A stretch of 64,000 nucleotides of DNA, from NCBI GenBank assembly GCA_023393115.1, contig JAEWMS010000033.1, forward strand, positions 93,520 to 157,519, read 5' to 3'. A model generated the notes under the pieces. That model did no database searches. It was not told the DNA's origin and worked only from the letters and a program-made list of their open reading frames with translations. This stretch comes from Bacillota bacterium. Lineage in GTDB: Bacteria; Bacillota; Clostridia; Acetivibrionales; DSM-1351. A program made the position numbers and the translations under genes. Shown one piece after another: positions 52,606 through 60,885 of the stretch (position 1 is the first letter of the stretch; every line of letters starts with the position of its first letter).

Positions 52606-52954
52606 CACTATCACCCGGATAGCTTATAGTAACTTTGCCTTCTCTTGCTAAAAGAGGACCCATTAATATTATTGATGATCTCATTTCTGAGGCCAGACTT
52701 TCGGGCACAGATGTAGAAGATATTGTTGAGGAATCGATTATTGCGACATTATCTTCTACTTTTACTTTACAGCCTATATTCCTTAATATATCCAGAATTA
52801 CTTCCACATCACTGAACATGGGGCAATTTTTTATTATATTTTCCCCGCCGTTAAGTATTGTTGCCGCAAGTATCGGTAATACGGAGTTTTTTGCCCCCTC
52901 AATGCCTATTTCACCCTTAAGTTTTTTACCTCCCTTTACAATTAATCTGCTCAT
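52547..52954 (-). pseudogene. murA: murA, N-terminal part
   Basis: From ATG 52954, behind GGAGG, the minus strand encodes residues 1-114 of MurA: MSRLIVKGGKKLKGEIGIEG, with the conserved KGEIGIEGAKNSVLPILAA, up to VTISYPG of the active-site loop. After the 9-bp repeat the frame runs about 21 unrelated codons, antisense to the 3' end of the receiver gene, to a stop. Ribosome site and start are intact. The catalytic Cys and the remaining 304 residues are at 40700-41622. Joined at the repeat, the protein would be 418 residues, the normal length. Confidence 0.93.
52612..52620. repeat. murA: 9-bp direct repeat at the murA break, right copy
   Basis: CACCCGGAT, the same sequence and orientation as at 41614-41622. 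It lies seven bases beyond the stop codon of the receiver gene and encodes the Tyr-Pro-Gly end of the N-terminal MurA part. Confidence 0.85.
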
Positions 52955-53253
52955 AATCAAACACACCTCCGTCACGCTGGGACATTTTTGATGAATTAAA
53001 CTGCACGATATTCCCTCCTCGATATAAAAATAAATAAAGTATAATAAACAGCTAATTAAATTTATCGGTAACAAAGGTGGCAAACCCACATTTATTATTG
53101 AGCACGGCACGGGTACATTTAATTACTAAAGGGTATGTATTTCCTATGCCCCTGCACTATTATTTTATGTTTTATATAATAAATTGTTACTATATATTAA
53201 AGCTGTTTAGAGACCGAAGATGTTCATAAGAAATCACTAACTAGATATAATTA
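52955..53253. other. gap upstream of murA
   Basis: The 348-base gap between the murA start and the coat gene is largely AT-rich. Near murA there is GGAGGG followed by a GTG that opens a short frame with no known match. At about 53130-53154 AGGGTAT and ATGCCCCT can pair as a hairpin. I see no convincing gene and no strong promoter; a TATTAT/TATACT region near 53035-53045 is the best -10 candidate for murA. Confidence 0.4.
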
Positions 53254-53286
53254 AAACAGGACAGTTTTGGTAAGCTGCCCTGTTAA
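53254..53286 (-). terminator. terminator after the coat protein gene pair
   Basis: On the minus strand AACAGGGCAG pairs with CTGTCCTGTT across a 10-base loop (one mismatch), followed by TTTAATTA. It lies just after the stop of the coat gene at 53303. Confidence 0.65.
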
Positions 53287-53302
53287 ACTGATTTAACTTG
53301 GT

Positions 53303-53578
53303 TCAAGACATTTGCATTTGTGACTCGATATTTTTTACCTTTTGCTGGGCCGAAGAAATTTCCTGTTGGTTGGCATTTTGAACAGAGTACCAGCCTTTTT
53401 GTGTCATAATGTCAAAAACCTGCTTTTGTGCATCAAAAGTCTTTGTTAAAATGCTTTTAGCATCATTTCTCAACATGGGATTTACGCTTTCCAGGATAAG
53501 GTTTGTTAAAGATGATGCTGCCAATTTGTGTTCTCCTAATACTGAATCCATTATTTCCTTATCGGTTAAGTTTGCCAT
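53303..53578 (-). CDS. CotF-family spore coat protein
   Basis: A 91-residue helical protein with the CotF pattern LTDKEIMDSVLGEHKLAASS, then TNLILESVNPMLRNDAKSIL and a Tyr/Gln-rich end (MTQKGWYSVQNANQQEISSA). CotF proteins form part of the spore coat. The ATG follows GGAGGAG. It lies 13 bases after the next gene, forming a pair. Confidence 0.88.
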   Translation of the reverse strand: MANLTDKEIMDSVLGEHKLAASSLTNLILESVNPMLRNDAKSILTKTFDAQKQVFDIMTQKGWYSVQNANQQEISSAQQKVKNIESQMQMS

Positions 53579-53591
53579 AATCTCCTCCTCT

Positions 53592-53786
53592 TTATTGTGC
53601 AGCAGTGTTAATATGCTTTATAAGCAACTGTAAATTGCTCTTCTCATCATTTGCCAGCTTATTACACAGATTCTTTACCTGACCGTCCTGAGCAAGCTGT
53701 GCACAGCCCTGCAAGTATTTTATACTATTTTCACACATACTGATGTTATCCTCTATCAGCATTATTTCTTTACTTGTAAGTGGCAT
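53592..53786 (-). CDS. small coat-associated helical protein
   Basis: A 64-residue protein, MPLTSKEIMLIEDNISMCEN followed by a second helix with two Cys. The pattern (helix pair, Cys, Gln-rich end) and position upstream of a CotF gene suggest a small spore coat-related protein of the same type. ATG 53786 follows AAGGAGG; the longer upstream frame is not supported. The match to a family is by style only. Confidence 0.7.
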   Translation of the reverse strand: MPLTSKEIMLIEDNISMCENSIKYLQGCAQLAQDGQVKNLCNKLANDEKSNLQLLIKHINTAAQ

Positions 53787-53928
53787 ATAAATCCTCCTTA
53801 TAGAATATTTATCTTCAAATATTATTTGAAACATTATTTGAATTATATTTATTTTCCTCAATTTCTATTTTCATATTCCTAAAAAATAATGTAATTACGT
53901 GAAATTCGCTTCTTTTGGTTCAATAGTG

Positions 53929-54027
53929 AAAAAGACACCCCAAACCATGAATAATGTACCGACCTTCAATCGTTAGATTTTTGGGTCTAACTTTTGGGGT
54001 CGGTACATTTTCAACTATTGGGATGTC
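53929..54027 (-). terminator. large nested terminator structure after tyrS
   Basis: On the minus strand GACATCCCAA pairs with TTGGGGTGTC (54027-54018 with 53943-53934, one G-U), enclosing a perfect 12-bp stem AATGTACCGACC/GGTCGGTACATT and an apical GTTAGA/TCTAAC hairpin; five T residues follow. The 94-base structure is far larger than a usual terminator. Since the single imperfect pair is G-U only on the minus strand, a minus-strand RNA is favoured. Confidence 0.75.
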
Positions 54028-54090
54028 TTGTAATTGTAAACTGCTTGTAGATATAATGATGCCTTTGTTTACAGTGTTATAAGAACCATT

Positions 54091-55317
54091 TTATACAACC
54101 TTGATTTTGACGAAGCTCTTTTTACCTTTTTGGAGCATCATCTCACCATTTACAAGATCATTGCTGCTTACTGAGTAGTCAAAGGAGGTAATTTTATTTT
54201 CATTAAGCGCAACTCCACCCTGCTGTACTGCTCTTCTGGCTTCGCTTTTTGAGGGGGTAAGCTCAGCAAGCATTAATAAATCGGTAATCTTAATACCTGT
54301 TTCAAGCTCGGCAGCCTTTACTTCTATGAAAGGTATGTTTTCAGAATTACCCTTTCCCCCGAAGATGGCTTCCGCCGCGTCTTTGGCTTTATGAGCCTCT
54401 TCCTCTCCGTGAACTATTTTTGTCACTTCATATGCCAGTATGGCTTTTGCCTGATTAATCCCTGCATCCTTCAGTGCTCCAAGTCTTCTTACTTCATCCA
54501 TAGGCAGGAAGGTAAGCAGTGCAAGGCACTTTTCAACATCATTGTCGCCAATATTTCTCCAATACTGATAAAACTCATAGGGTGTAGTCTTTTCAGGGTC
54601 AAGCCATACAGCACCACTTTCAGTTTTGCCCATTTTTTTGCCTTCACTGGTGGTCAATAATGTAAATGTCATTCCGTAAACACTCTTTCCGTCGGACTTT
54701 CTAACCAATTCCAACCCACCGAGAATGTTTGACCACTGATCATCTCCTCCGAGTTCCATCTGGCAATCATATTTTCTGTTAAGTACCAGAAAATCATAGC
54801 TTTGCATGAGCATATAATTAAACTCCAGGAAGGTCAGACCCTTTTCCATCCTGCTCTTAAAGCATTCTGCCGTTAACATTCTGTTAACTGAAAAATGAAC
54901 TCCTACGTTTCTCAGAAACTCTACATAGTTCAAATCCAGGAGCCAATCTCCATTGTCAACCATTATAGCCCTATCATCTGAAAAATCTATAAACTTTGAT
55001 ATCTGGGTTTTAAAACGTTCAACATTATGCTGTACAATCTCTCGTGTCATCATTTTTCTCATATCATTTTTACCGCTAGGGTCTCCCACCATGGCAGTAC
55101 CTCCGCCAATCAAAACAATTGGTCTGTGCCCGGCCTGCTGCATATGAGCCATTACCATCAGCTGAAGAAAATGTCCTACATGCAGACTGTCTGCGGTAGG
55201 ATCAAAGCCTATATAAAAGGTTACACTCTTTTCGGCTAAAAGCTTTTTAACTTCTTCCTCATGAGTTATCTGGGCTATAAAACCTCTTTCTTGTAATAAA
55301 TCAAAAACGTTACTCAT
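54091..55317 (-). CDS. tyrS: tyrosyl-tRNA synthetase
   Basis: TyrRS charges tRNA-Tyr. The 408-residue class I synthetase has the HIGH-type motif HVGH at residues 46-49 (FDPTADSLHVGHFLQ), QMELGGDDQWSNILGGLEL, the KMSKS-type KMGKTESGAVWLDPEKT and a C-terminal S4 RNA-binding domain (SKSEARRAVQQGGVALNENK). The ATG lies behind AAGGAG. Expression is set by the T-box leader upstream. Confidence 0.96.
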   Translation of the reverse strand: MSNVFDLLQERGFIAQITHEEEVKKLLAEKSVTFYIGFDPTADSLHVGHFLQLMVMAHMQQAGHRPIVLIGGGTAMVGDPSGKNDMRKMMTREIVQHNVERFKTQISKFIDFSDDRAIMVDNGDWLLDLNYVEFLRNVGVHFSVNRMLTAECFKSRMEKGLTFLEFNYMLMQSYDFLVLNRKYDCQMELGGDDQWSNILGGLELVRKSDGKSVYGMTFTLLTTSEGKKMGKTESGAVWLDPEKTTPYEFYQYWRNIGDNDVEKCLALLTFLPMDEVRRLGALKDAGINQAKAILAYEVTKIVHGEEEAHKAKDAAEAIFGGKGNSENIPFIEVKAAELETGIKITDLLMLAELTPSKSEARRAVQQGGVALNENKITSFDYSVSSNDLVNGEMMLQKGKKSFVKIKVV

Positions 55318-55362
55318 TTGATTCTCTCCTTGTACTTAATTATTTACTGGACTAAAAAAAAC

Positions 55363-55640
55363 TGACAAAAAATTAAAGCCCTCATCCCGATAAGGACGAA
55401 GAGCTCGTGGTACCACCTTAATTTACAGCCTACAACTATAAATAATACTTTATTACTTTAGTCATATAACCGCCTTAACGCTGTAACGGGCTTTCCCGGC
55501 ATAAGCAGCTCATAATCCGTAATTCACTATTCGATGCAGCTCAATCTTCACACCAACCAGATTGCTCTCTGAACCTGCATAGGCAGCTACTTGGAACCAT
55601 TAGAGGTTCCGTAATTAATCTCAGCCTTTATTAATAAAAT
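55363..55640 (-). promoter_or_regulatory. T-box riboswitch upstream of tyrS
   Basis: On the minus strand the leader carries the T-box core AAGGTGGTACCACGAGC (near 55420-55404), followed by a terminator stem CTCTTCGTCC/GGGATGAGGG and TTTAATTTTTT. A TAC triplet in GTGAATTACGG lies in the expected specifier position and fits Tyr. Uncharged tRNA-Tyr should allow read-through into tyrS. Confidence 0.9.
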
Positions 55641-56052
55641 AATTTTCTTAATAATTTTAACACACCAGTTAAAATGTATGCAATACAATAATCAGTAATT
55701 GTACATCTATGACAACTAGACATTTCCATATTGTACACTAAAAAGAGTAAAAATAATGAGCATTATAATAAGCAGAAAGCTAATACAATGCCCCATAGTA
55801 AAGAATACATTTCAATTATACCACTTATATGCCAGGTAAATGAAACCCTAAATTACAAGTATTATTTATGATTTTTATAGTTTGAGTTTAAATTTGCATG
55901 AGAATTTATCAATATCTTTAATTTTCTTCAAATAGCTGTGTTTTGTATAGTTATATCAAGACTAACAACTAACTGTTTAACTTTATTCGAGTATTTTTTT
56001 TTATTAATATAAAATAATATATTTATCACTAAAATGAAAGAGGTAAATTAAT
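55641..56052. other. AT-rich gap between the tyrS leader and the DUF421 gene
   Basis: No gene on either strand. The minus strand has a promoter for tyrS: TTGCAT (55683-55678), 18 bases, TAAAAT (55659-55654). The rest is AT-rich; the plus strand just before 56053 has GAGGTAAA as a ribosome site. No further structure is clear. Confidence 0.5.
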
Positions 56053-56730
56053 TTGCTGGTCGTATTTTTAAGAACTTTAATCTTATATATAGTTGTAATA
56101 ATTGCTATGAGAATTATGGGAAAAAGACAAATCGGTCAGTTGCAGCCCTTTGAACTTGCCGTTGCAATTATGATTTCAGAACTTGCCTCGGTACCAATGC
56201 AAAACACCGGGATACCACTGGTGAACGGTATAATTCCAATCTTAACAATGCTGGCAGCCCAAATACTGATTTCTTTTATTTCTCTGAAAAGTTCAAAAGC
56301 AAGAGACATCATCTGCGGCAGACCAAGTATATTGATTTCAGCCGGAAAAATCAATGAAGAGGTTTTCAGAAATGAACTTTATACACTGACTGATTTACTT
56401 GAGCAATTAAGAAGTAAAGACATTTATGATATATCAGATGTGGAATATGCCATTCTGGAAACCAATGGACAGTTAAGCGTAGTACCGAAGGCTGCCAAGA
56501 GAAACGTGACTCCCGAGGACTTGAATATAGTAGTAAAAGATGAAGCTCCGGCAATAGATTTAATAATAGACGGTGACCTTGTGTACAAAAATCTGGGAAG
56601 AGTAAACATGGATAAAGTGACTCTTGAGATAGAACTGAACAAAATAGGTATTAAAAGGATTGAGGATGTATTCTTTGCAAGCGTTAACTCAGATGGAAAA
56701 CTGTTTTGTCAGGCTAAGGAAAAAAAATGA
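56053..56730 (+). CDS. DUF421/YetF family membrane protein
   Basis: A 225-residue protein with three N-terminal membrane segments (the family feature is AMRIMGKRQIGQLQPFELAV) and a soluble C-terminal domain with RSKDIYDISDVEYAILETNG and LSVVPKAAKR. The start is TTG after GAGGTAAA. Relatives are often expressed in the forespore and are of unknown function. It is followed by a DUF4363 gene after 24 bases, a recurring pair. Confidence 0.87.
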   Translation: MLVVFLRTLILYIVVIIAMRIMGKRQIGQLQPFELAVAIMISELASVPMQNTGIPLVNGIIPILTMLAAQILISFISLKSSKARDIICGRPSILISAGKINEEVFRNELYTLTDLLEQLRSKDIYDISDVEYAILETNGQLSVVPKAAKRNVTPEDLNIVVKDEAPAIDLIIDGDLVYKNLGRVNMDKVTLEIELNKIGIKRIEDVFFASVNSDGKLFCQAKEKK

Positions 56731-56754
56731 TCTTTCAGGAGGGAACTGTACTTT

Positions 56755-57147
56755 ATGAACAGCAATACAAGAACAATTATTATCGTAGCCATATTATTGA
56801 TAGTCATAATTCTCTCAGGTACATTAACCCTGTATTATCTCGGCAGATCAGCAGGAACACTGGAACTTTCAGTTGATTCGGCAATTCAATCAGTTACGGA
56901 CAAACAATGGACCTCCGCCGAAAAGCAGCTTGAGGAATTCAATAAAAATTGGGACAAAACAAAGTATTACTGGGCTATGCTTGTTGATCACTTTGAAATC
57001 GATAATATCGATGATTCCTTTACAAAAACCCAAAAGTATGTAGAGAGCAAGGATTACTCCTCTTCATTGGCTGAATTAGAGGCATTAAAATACTATATAA
57101 TGCACATACCCGAAAAAGAGGGCTTCACTCTTGAAAACATTTTTTAG
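56755..57147 (+). CDS. DUF4363 family membrane-anchored protein
   Basis: A 130-residue protein with one N-terminal membrane segment (about residues 7-27) and a helical outer domain (SVTDKQWTSAEKQLEEFNKN, then YWAMLVDHFEIDNIDDSF), matching DUF4363. Function unknown; it likely works with the DUF421 protein encoded just upstream. The ATG follows AGGAGGG. Confidence 0.85.
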   Translation: MNSNTRTIIIVAILLIVIILSGTLTLYYLGRSAGTLELSVDSAIQSVTDKQWTSAEKQLEEFNKNWDKTKYYWAMLVDHFEIDNIDDSFTKTQKYVESKDYSSSLAELEALKYYIMHIPEKEGFTLENIF

Positions 57148-57161
57148 CTGTTCTTTCTCTA

Positions 57162-58169
57162 TCACTTAAAGCCTCTCTCTATAAGAAAAATAATAAAAAT
57201 CAGGTAAAACACTCCTCCAAATAATAGAGGCAATGGGTTCAGGCTCTTTTTAAGCTTTAACCAAAGGAAGGTGACCAATGCTGAACCTAATGCAAGTAAT
57301 GCACTTAAAAGAGTAATTGAATCCAGTCTCCAATCTGTTGCAAGAATGCCTATGGAAACAGGTATACAGCTTTGAAATACCATTGCACCTGTGATATTTC
57401 CAAGAGACAGGGTATCCTTGTTCTTACTTATCCAAATAACGCTGTTAAATTTCTCGGGCAGTTCTGTTGCTACCGGTGTAATTATTATGGATAAAGCCAG
57501 CGTCGATATTTCAAACCCCTTTGCCACCACCTCTATATTGCTTACAAACAGTTCGGCCCCGGCGATTATGGCAGTCAGTGCTAACACTACCTGAACTACT
57601 ATAATCAAGATACCGGTCTTTACGTTAAATACCTTCGCAAAAGTAAGTTCGTCGATATCAGTATTATTTGAATGATCACTGCTCACGGTTTTAAATATAT
57701 AAAGTATATAACAGCCTATCAAAATAATAGCCAATAGCTGCTTAATAATTCCTGTGGTAATTATTGAGACTATTATCATACTGGTATAAACCACCACAAA
57801 AAAAGATATATCCCTGCTTAAAATTTGATGATTTATATTTAGTCTGTATCCGGTTCTTCGTTTTTTAGCAAAAATTACAACACTTAGCCCTGTAATGAAA
57901 AAGGCCAGTGTTGAAAGCATAAACGGTGCCCCAACAATTGCTCCTATTCCTATGTCAATTGATTCGGCGCGCCCCTTTGAGAAAAGGAGAGCTATTATCG
58001 GTATCAGAGTCTCAGGCAAGCAGGTTCCCACAGCAGAAAAAATGCTGCCCACTACACCTTCTCCAAGATTAAGCTTTTTGCCTAACCATTCTATACCATT
58101 TGTAAACAATTCACACCCTGTAAGTATTATTCCAAGGCTTAATACAAGTATTATTATGTTCTGCAGCAT
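57162..58169 (-). CDS. sodium/calcium exchanger-family antiporter
   Basis: A 335-residue protein with two repeats of about five membrane helices. Repeat 1 has GVVGSIFSAVGTCLPETLIP and repeat 2 has ALSIIITPVATELPEKFNSV, the inverted alpha repeats of the CaCA superfamily with the ion-binding Glu residues. It probably exchanges Na+ or H+ for Ca2+ or another divalent cation. It converges with the DUF4363 gene. Confidence 0.92.
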   Translation of the reverse strand: MLQNIIILVLSLGIILTGCELFTNGIEWLGKKLNLGEGVVGSIFSAVGTCLPETLIPIIALLFSKGRAESIDIGIGAIVGAPFMLSTLAFFITGLSVVIFAKKRRTGYRLNINHQILSRDISFFVVVYTSMIIVSIITTGIIKQLLAIILIGCYILYIFKTVSSDHSNNTDIDELTFAKVFNVKTGILIIVVQVVLALTAIIAGAELFVSNIEVVAKGFEISTLALSIIITPVATELPEKFNSVIWISKNKDTLSLGNITGAMVFQSCIPVSIGILATDWRLDSITLLSALLALGSALVTFLWLKLKKSLNPLPLLFGGVFYLIFIIFLIERGFK

Positions 58170-58308
58170 TTTTCATCCCTTTTCTTTACAGGTTCCACCT
58201 GTGGTTTTACCGTTTGTTGGCTATGGTATACCCCTTAATGAATCTCGTTTATAAGACAACTTATGTGCTTCTATAATAATATGAGGGATGAAGCTGAAAT
58301 GATTACAA

Positions 58309-58347
58309 AAAAATGAAAACTGCGTATACGCAGTTTTCATTTTTTTG
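58309..58347 (-). terminator. palindromic terminator after tRNA-Val
   Basis: ATGAAAACTGCGTA and TACGCAGTTTTCAT form a perfect 28-base palindrome at 58313-58340, followed by T runs on both strands. It ends the tRNA transcript and could also work in the other direction. Confidence 0.8.
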
Positions 58348-58421
58348 GTGGGCAATACAGGACTCGAACCTGTGACTTTCACCACGTCAAGATGACACTC
58401 TACCAGCTGAGTTAATTGCCC
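58346..58421 (-). tRNA. tRNA-Val(GAC)
   Basis: On the minus strand the sequence folds as a 76-base tRNA: acceptor GGGCAAT/ATTGCCC, D arm ACTC-AGCTGGTA-GAGT, anticodon stem TCATC/GGTGA with loop TTGACGT (anticodon GAC, valine GUC/GUU), T arm ACAGG-TTCGAGT-CCTGT and an encoded CCA end. It stands alone between the exchanger and MFS genes. Confidence 0.95.
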
Positions 58422-58505
58422 GGTACTCTTTAGTTACATGAAATATAATATACGCTGTTCATGGCTTTGTCAAGACATGATTGGGTGATTACTGAAAGTA
58501 AAAAC

Positions 58506-59831
58506 TTAAGTTTCTGTTTCTCTTGTTATATCTTTGAACCACCATGAGAAAAAAGCTGAACAACACAGAATCATTAAACCCGATATACCAAATATTATTA
58601 ACATATTATCTAAAACTGTAACCTTAATGTCCAATTTGACCTTGGATAAAACGCCAACTAAAACAGAACCCATTAATGCGCTGAAAAATCCGGCAGCACC
58701 GGCCAAAGCAGCATTAAATCCCACAAATATCGTCCTTCCCTCCTGAGGTGCATACTTGAACTGTATATTAAATAGAGATAAATTAACACCAGCCCAGCCT
58801 ATTCCTGACAGTACTTGAACAAAGGGGATTATGAAAAAATACGTATTTTGATTGATAAAAATCCAGGAAAAATGAACTAGACCCATTACCGCCATTGAAA
58901 CAACAGTAGTAAACTCCCAGCTCTTCCTCTCAGATATTTTTCCCCATATTCTGGCTGAATAAGACTGCACACTGGATAGTATAATACCAACTATCATAAT
59001 GTATGTGTAGGACAGTTTTAAACCGTTAACCATATAAACAGAGAAAAAGGGAAGCGAAAACTGGACACTTAAATTCCATACTATATTCAAAATTACAACC
59101 TTACGAAACTGCTTGTCCTTTACTGGAATGGAAATAAGCTTTTTTATGTTCAAGTCCTTGTTAAGGGCAGTTACTTCAGGCTCTTTAATACTTTTTAAGG
59201 TTATAAAGTTAAATATAGTAATCACCAATGCCACAGAAAACACAACTACAAAGCCTATATAGTCCTGTTGGTTGGACTTGAACCAGTCCAAAATTCTTCC
59301 CATTATCAAGGACAATACTGCTGCTGACGCAAGAATGCACATATCTCTTATTCCAAAATACCTGCCCCGTTGCCTTTCAGGGACAAGGCTGATTATCCAG
59401 CTTCCTGCTGCCGGGGATAGGAAACCACCGGCACAATAGGCTACAAAATACATAGCACCTAAAATCATTAACCTTAGAGGTTTACTGTCGGTTATTAATG
59501 GAATAAACATCATTAAGCTCAGAAGTGTTCTGTAAAACAGGGACAGCGCAACAACAAGGCCTTTTCTTCTTGAAAGCTTCTCAAGAAGAAGGGGACTGAA
59601 CATCTGAATTATATTAGCTAATAAGGGCAGCGCCACTAATATACCGTTAAATTGGTCACTGGCACCAAGATAACTGGCATAGCCTACAAGAAAAGCACCA
59701 CTTGTTAATGTATATATCCCATTTGCAAGGCAACCTTCTATTACAAAACGGCGCCTGCTTAACTCCATGTTTTCATCAGTAATAGCTCCACCGGGAAACC
59801 CGAGCTTATTTAGAAAATACCTTACACCCAT
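58506..59831 (-). CDS. major facilitator superfamily transporter
   Basis: A 441-residue protein with about 12 membrane segments in two halves, and a conserved-type loop PERQRGRYFGIRDM between helices 4 and 5. Substrate is not readable from the sequence. The ATG has AGGTGAGGAATA upstream. It stands alone, facing the tRNA gene downstream. Confidence 0.88.
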   Translation of the reverse strand: MGVRYFLNKLGFPGGAITDENMELSRRRFVIEGCLANGIYTLTSGAFLVGYASYLGASDQFNGILVALPLLANIIQMFSPLLLEKLSRRKGLVVALSLFYRTLLSLMMFIPLITDSKPLRLMILGAMYFVAYCAGGFLSPAAGSWIISLVPERQRGRYFGIRDMCILASAAVLSLIMGRILDWFKSNQQDYIGFVVVFSVALVITIFNFITLKSIKEPEVTALNKDLNIKKLISIPVKDKQFRKVVILNIVWNLSVQFSLPFFSVYMVNGLKLSYTYIMIVGIILSSVQSYSARIWGKISERKSWEFTTVVSMAVMGLVHFSWIFINQNTYFFIIPFVQVLSGIGWAGVNLSLFNIQFKYAPQEGRTIFVGFNAALAGAAGFFSALMGSVLVGVLSKVKLDIKVTVLDNMLIIFGISGLMILCCSAFFSWWFKDITRETET

Positions 59832-59921
59832 TATTCCTCACCTGTATAATATACTGTAAATAAAAGTTCTTTGTTTTCTGAATTGTGCGAATAATACAAA
59901 AAGGGTAAAAGCAACAATGAT

Positions 59922-60698
59922 TTACTTGGCCGTTCGTTCCTTCCGATATTCCAAATCCATATATAACTGTGTTATAAGCCTTTGTAAAACAAGGCTCGCA
60001 AAAGTACTGAAAAAGGCTGCAAGATATGCAGAACCAAGAGAACTACCTGATATTAATAATGCGATAGGCAGTTCAAACATCAGGTAAAAACCAATAAAAA
60101 CGCTTGCAATCTGTACTTTGTGTTTTCTGGTAATGTCACTGCTTGCGGTAAATGCATCTGCTACATTTAACTTTAAATCAAGAATATAACAGTAACCGAA
60201 AATAAAAATAATATATGCTATTATGCCGGGGATAATAAAGAAGATTAATCCCATTGCCACCAATAATCCAAACAGAATATTGTAAGCTATCAGCCTTCCG
60301 AGATGTTTAAAGGCACCTTTAAAGCTTGCTGCTATACCAGAGACCTTTCCCTTCAACTCGGTTATATATGAATACATATAAACAGATAAAAAGAGGCTCG
60401 TAACAAGTTTAACAGCTAGGGTTACAGCTAGAACCAACAGCATGGGGTATATCAATTTCTCCGCAACATTGGCCTCTTCCGGCGTTACAGATATTGTCAG
60501 CGCAGATAGCAGCAAACTCAGATCCTCGGAAGATACCTGGTTCAAAATCCTGTATTGAATATAGCTTCCTGCCATCTGACACAAAAGAACAAGGACAAAA
60601 ATCAAACGGGCCAGTCCCTCATTTTTTAGTTTATGAAACTTGATAATGGCCGGAAGATATTCAAAAAAACGTTTAACAGCTGAAGTATTATCATCCAT
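59922..60698 (-). CDS. multipass membrane protein of unknown function
   Basis: A 258-residue protein with about six hydrophobic segments, an N-terminal amphipathic part (FFEYLPAIIKFHKLKNEGLA) and the segment FFIIPGIIAYIIFIFGYCYI with a Pro-Gly turn, as seen in DUF975 or GPDP-membrane-like proteins. I choose ATG 60698, nine bases after GGGAGG, over the ATG at 60707 that abuts it. Function cannot be assigned. Confidence 0.75.
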   Translation of the reverse strand: MDDNTSAVKRFFEYLPAIIKFHKLKNEGLARLIFVLVLLCQMAGSYIQYRILNQVSSEDLSLLLSALTISVTPEEANVAEKLIYPMLLVLAVTLAVKLVTSLFLSVYMYSYITELKGKVSGIAASFKGAFKHLGRLIAYNILFGLLVAMGLIFFIIPGIIAYIIFIFGYCYILDLKLNVADAFTASSDITRKHKVQIASVFIGFYLMFELPIALLISGSSLGSAYLAAFFSTFASLVLQRLITQLYMDLEYRKERTAK

Positions 60699-60885
60699 AA
60701 TGCCCATCCTCCCGGATTATGTAAATATAGCCTTAATCAATAATTTTAGGCCATACTTATAACTCAATAATAAATATACAAAAAATTATTTGTCTAACAA
60801 AATAAACATACTGCTAAGTATACCTAATCTTATCAAAAATACAAGCTGATTTATGCTATAGACTACTTGATGAAATTTAGTAAAT

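Larger units (their letters stand above)
41614..52620. other. 11.0-kb segment interrupting murA
   Basis: The segment is bounded by the two 9-bp repeats and holds murT, gatD, T-box and aroF, an unknown gene, slt, coaE, polA, an anti-sigma/ECF sigma pair and a receiver gene. No integrase, transposase, serine recombinase or terminal inverted repeat of an insertion sequence is visible. If closed to a circle, its junction would read AACAC, 12 bases including the repeat, then GTGTT. It may be a translocated chromosomal block, an excisable element acted on from elsewhere, or an assembly error. Confidence 0.75.

Noticed and set aside
41614..52620. Insertion sequence or composite transposon as cause of the murA split
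   Set aside because: A 9-bp duplication suits some transposons, but I see no transposase and no terminal inverted repeats at either end of the segment.
53111..53160. Known riboswitch in the murA upstream gap
   Set aside because: A hairpin is present, but no core motif of cyclic-di-GMP, cyclic-di-AMP or other classes I know can be matched.
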